The notes under the pieces were generated by a model that was not told where the DNA came from, did not search any database, and worked only from the letters and a program-made list of their open reading frames with translations. Shown here one piece after another: positions 5,421-7,640 of a stretch of 7,640 nt of DNA. Source of the stretch: Pseudomonadota bacterium (GTDB lineage Bacteria; Pseudomonadota; Gammaproteobacteria; Acidithiobacillales; Acidithiobacillaceae); assembly GCA_021827445.1 (NCBI GenBank), contig JAKAVW010000146.1:1-7640 (forward strand), given 5' to 3'. Every line of letters begins with the position of its first letter. Position 1 is the stretch's first letter. Both the position numbers and the translations under genes were made by a program.

Positions 5421-6226
5421 GTTGGTCCCCGGCGACTATACTCACCCATCGCTGTGCGCCGATTGCGCATGAAGAAGCTGTGCTCGAAGAGGCCGCTGTC
5501 TCCATCGTAATCAACGGCCAGCCTTATGCCGTGATGATGGTCACTCCTGATCATCTTGACGATTTCTTTCGGGGCTTTTTGTGGAGTGAAGGACTTTTAC
5601 AGTCACTCGACGAGATCATCGCTTGGGAATCGGTACGTGTCAGCGAAGGCTGGGCGATTTACCTGCAACTCAGTCCGCCCGCGGCACAGCGCGCCGAATC
5701 GAAACGCCGCTGTGTGATAGGCGGTAGTGCCTGCGGACTCTGCGGAACCCCCTGCTTTTCGGGGCTGGTGCCCTTCGCACCGCTGCAACGCGCAGCGGTG
5801 ACCGATGCCGAATCCGTCCATGACCTGCTAGCTCGGATGCAGCAACAACAAGCTTTGAACCGCAGTACGGGCACCGCCCATGCTGCCATTCTTGAGACAC
5901 ATCGGGGTGTTTTGGTCCGCGAGGACATCGGACGCCATAATGCTGTCGATAAAAGTATCGGCGCGGCCATCCAACAGGGATTAACCCTGGGTGACGCAAC
6001 TGTACTCGGGGTTTCCTCGCGGCTCAGCTTCGAAATCGCGCTCAAGGCTTTAGGCTTTGGCATCCCGGTGGTAGCTGCTATTTCGGGAGTGAGCAGCTTC
6101 GCCATTCAGCTCGCAGAAAGTCACGGCCTCACGTTGATCGGTTACGCCCGGGACGGGCGCATGACCGTGTATGCACATGCTGAGCGGGTCCGCGACTGCG
6201 TCGAGCCGGTGCCTGTTCATTTCTGA
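5390..6226 (+). CDS. fdhD: FdhD, sulfurtransferase for formate dehydrogenase cofactor
   Basis: The 278-residue product matches E. coli FdhD (about 277) in length and motifs. FdhD passes sulfur from the cysteine desulfurase IscS to the molybdenum cofactor and is needed for active formate dehydrogenases. The flexible catalytic loop is GGSACGLCG (111-119) with C115 and C118 as the CxxC pair; a further cysteine follows at C122. Other family marks are STGTAHAA (159-166), REDIGRHNAVDK (177-188) and SSRLSFEIALKA (209-220). ATG 5390 has AAGGA about 8 bases upstream, inside the preceding winged-helix gene. It lies directly behind the formate dehydrogenase it would serve, and 33 bases before the formaldehyde dehydrogenase gene. 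The identification is firm. Confidence 0.95.
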   Translation: MRKDAGRDGLGWSPATILTHRCAPIAHEEAVLEEAAVSIVINGQPYAVMMVTPDHLDDFFRGFLWSEGLLQSLDEIIAWESVRVSEGWAIYLQLSPPAAQRAESKRRCVIGGSACGLCGTPCFSGLVPFAPLQRAAVTDAESVHDLLARMQQQQALNRSTGTAHAAILETHRGVLVREDIGRHNAVDKSIGAAIQQGLTLGDATVLGVSSRLSFEIALKALGFGIPVVAAISGVSSFAIQLAESHGLTLIGYARDGRMTVYAHAERVRDCVEPVPVHF

Positions 6227-6259
6227 TTTCCCTTTTTCACTACGACCGGAGAAGTGTCC

Positions 6260-7369
6260 ATGGATGTTCGTGCTGCTGTTGCTTATGGTGCCAACCAGCC
6301 CCTCGTTATCGAAACCGTTCAGCTCGACGGACCCCGCGCGGGCGAGGTGCTGGTTGAAATCAAGGCTACCGGCGTTTGCCACACTGATGCCTATACACTC
6401 TCCGGCATGGATCCCGAGGGCCTGTTTCCCACGGTGCTGGGTCACGAAGGTGCCGGTGTGGTGGTAGAAGTCGGACCGGGCGTCCGCTCACTCAAGCCCG
6501 GTGACCACGTCATTCCACTCTACACGCCGGAATGCCGGGAATGTGAATATTGTCTCAGCGGCAAAACCAATCTCTGCCAAGCTATCCGCGAAACTCAAGG
6601 GCGTGGCCTCATGCCCGATGGGACCAGCCGGTTCTCGGCCCAGGGCAAGCCTCTCTACCACTACATGGGCACCAGCACCTTCGCTCAGTATACCGTACTC
6701 CCGGAAATCGCCCTCGCCAAAATCCGTGAAGACGCGCCCTTCGACAAAGTCTGCTATATCGGCTGTGGTGTGACCACCGGCATCGGTGCCGTTATTTACA
6801 CGGCCAAAGTCCGGCCCGGTGACAAGGTCGTCGTTTTTGGTCTTGGCGGTATCGGGCTGAATGTGGTCCAGGGCGCCCGAATGGCGGGCGCGGATATGAT
6901 CATTGGTGTTGATATCAACCCCGGCAAGCGGGCACTCGCCGAACAATTCGGGATGACCCATTTTGTGAATCCCAAAGAACTGGAGGGCGACCTGGTACCC
7001 TATCTGGTAAGTCTGACCAAGGGCGGGGCCGATTTTAGTTTCGAATGCATCGGCAATACCACGCTGATGCGTCAGGCTCTGGAATGCTGTCATAAAGGCT
7101 GGGGCACCAGCATCATCATCGGCGTGGCGGGCGCTGGCCAGGAAATCAGCACCCGGCCCTTTCAGCTCGTCACTGGCCGCAACTGGCGTGGTTCGGCCTT
7201 TGGCGGCGCGCGGGGCCGCACCGATGTCCCAAAAATTGTCGACTGGTATATGGAAGGTAAAATCCATATTAATGAAATGATTACCCACACGCTGCCCCTG
7301 GAGGAAATCAATACCGCCTTTGATTTGATGCACGAAGGCAAATCCATTCGTAGTGTGCTGACATTCTGA
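6260..7369 (+). CDS. frmA: S-(hydroxymethyl)glutathione dehydrogenase (class III alcohol dehydrogenase)
   Basis: The 369-residue product has the same length as E. coli FrmA. It oxidises the adduct of formaldehyde and glutathione to S-formylglutathione with NAD+ in the cytoplasm; the family can also reduce S-nitrosoglutathione. The catalytic zinc site is C40 with H62-E63 (GHE) and C169. The structural zinc cysteines are C92, C95, C98 and C106. TQGRGLMPDGTSRF (112-125) is the class III signature near the glutathione site, GLGGIG (194-199) binds NAD, and D218 at the end of the next strand fits NAD over NADP. ATG 6260 is preferred because GGAG at 6248-6251 lies 8 bases ahead; GTG 6254 is an alternative. 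It follows fdhD by 33 bases without a terminator and is followed after 8 bases by the hydrolase gene for its product. The symbol adhC is also used for this enzyme. Confidence 0.96.
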   Translation: MDVRAAVAYGANQPLVIETVQLDGPRAGEVLVEIKATGVCHTDAYTLSGMDPEGLFPTVLGHEGAGVVVEVGPGVRSLKPGDHVIPLYTPECRECEYCLSGKTNLCQAIRETQGRGLMPDGTSRFSAQGKPLYHYMGTSTFAQYTVLPEIALAKIREDAPFDKVCYIGCGVTTGIGAVIYTAKVRPGDKVVVFGLGGIGLNVVQGARMAGADMIIGVDINPGKRALAEQFGMTHFVNPKELEGDLVPYLVSLTKGGADFSFECIGNTTLMRQALECCHKGWGTSIIIGVAGAGQEISTRPFQLVTGRNWRGSAFGGARGRTDVPKIVDWYMEGKIHINEMITHTLPLEEINTAFDLMHEGKSIRSVLTF

Positions 7370-7377
7370 GCGCGCCC

Positions 7378-7640
7378 ATGATCGATACTGAATTAGAACT
7401 TCTGGAGTCGCACGCCTGCTTCGGCGGTGTTGCGCAACGTTATCAGCATGTCTCGGCCAGTTGTCAGGCTCCCATGCGTTTTTCAGTGTTTATCCCACCG
7501 CACCAGAGCGGCGATAAACTACCGGTTGTCACCTTTCTGGCAGGCCTGACCTGTACCGACGAAACCTTCATGACCAAGGCTGGCGCCCAGCGCTACGCAG
7601 CAGAACTTGGGTTGATCTTGGTTGCACCGGACACCAGCCC
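7378..7640 (+). CDS. frmB: S-formylglutathione hydrolase, N-terminal part
   Basis: The frame from ATG 7378 runs off the window after 87 complete codons. ESHACFGG near the start, PMRFSVFIPP, VVTFLAGLTCTDETF and TKAGAQRYAAELGLILVAPDTS match the esterase D/S-formylglutathione hydrolase family closely. LAGLTC is the strand and oxyanion-hole region of this alpha/beta hydrolase fold; the catalytic serine lies beyond the window. The enzyme splits S-formylglutathione into formate and glutathione, completing the step begun by the preceding gene. Only 8 bases separate the two genes and no strong ribosome site is seen, so translation is probably coupled. The name fghA is used for the same enzyme. Confidence 0.93.
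   Translation, partial: MIDTELELLESHACFGGVAQRYQHVSASCQAPMRFSVFIPPHQSGDKLPVVTFLAGLTCTDETFMTKAGAQRYAAELGLILVAPDTS

Noticed and set aside
6488..7333. 281-codon minus-strand open frame opposite frmA
   Set aside because: It is antisense to a certain zinc alcohol dehydrogenase, has no recognisable domain, and arises from codon bias in a GC-rich gene.
1..7640. CRISPR array, tRNA, rRNA, phage or defence genes
   Set aside because: No regularly spaced repeats, tRNA-like folds or genes of these kinds were seen on either strand.

Overview
The window is proteobacterial chromosomal DNA of moderately high GC. Homologues resemble E. coli NfsA, FdhD, YdeP, FrmA and FrmB. The gene set (cytoplasmic FdhF/YdeP-type formate dehydrogenase plus a glutathione formaldehyde pathway) and general feel would fit an autotrophic or acidophilic gammaproteobacterium or Acidithiobacillus relative. 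That placement is an impression, not something the sequence proves.

Left part (1-1011). The tail of a universal stress protein gene (1-212) is followed by about 120 bases with no gene. On the minus strand lies a small CxxC-containing carboxymuconolactone decarboxylase/AhpD-like gene (964-335). It is cut in two by a 176-bp non-coding element (537-712) with perfect 10-bp terminal inverted repeats, flanked by a perfect 10-bp target duplication (527-536 and 713-722). Removing the element and one copy of the duplication restores a continuous 147-residue reading frame. This is the clearest unexplained structure in the window and looks like a MITE insertion.

Middle part (1009-2799). An NfsA-type flavin nitroreductase (minus strand, start at 1746) and a beta-hydroxyacid dehydrogenase (plus strand, 1912-2799) are divergently transcribed from a 165-bp region. 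That region carries a 7-bp-arm inverted repeat and an operator-like palindrome (1868-1885) placed where it could cover a promoter. A short hairpin over the dehydrogenase stop codon may end that transcript.

Right part (2814-7640). A probable promoter at 2814-2842 leads into a compact co-directional run: an FdhF/YdeP-type molybdopterin formate dehydrogenase (Cys where E. coli FdhH has selenocysteine), a 92-residue winged-helix protein overlapping both neighbours, FdhD (sulfuration of the molybdenum cofactor), glutathione-dependent formaldehyde dehydrogenase and S-formylglutathione hydrolase (cut by the window end). Together they would take formaldehyde plus glutathione to S-formylglutathione, then formate, then CO2. 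The electron acceptor of the formate dehydrogenase is not encoded in the window. The little winged-helix protein is the least understood part of this cluster.
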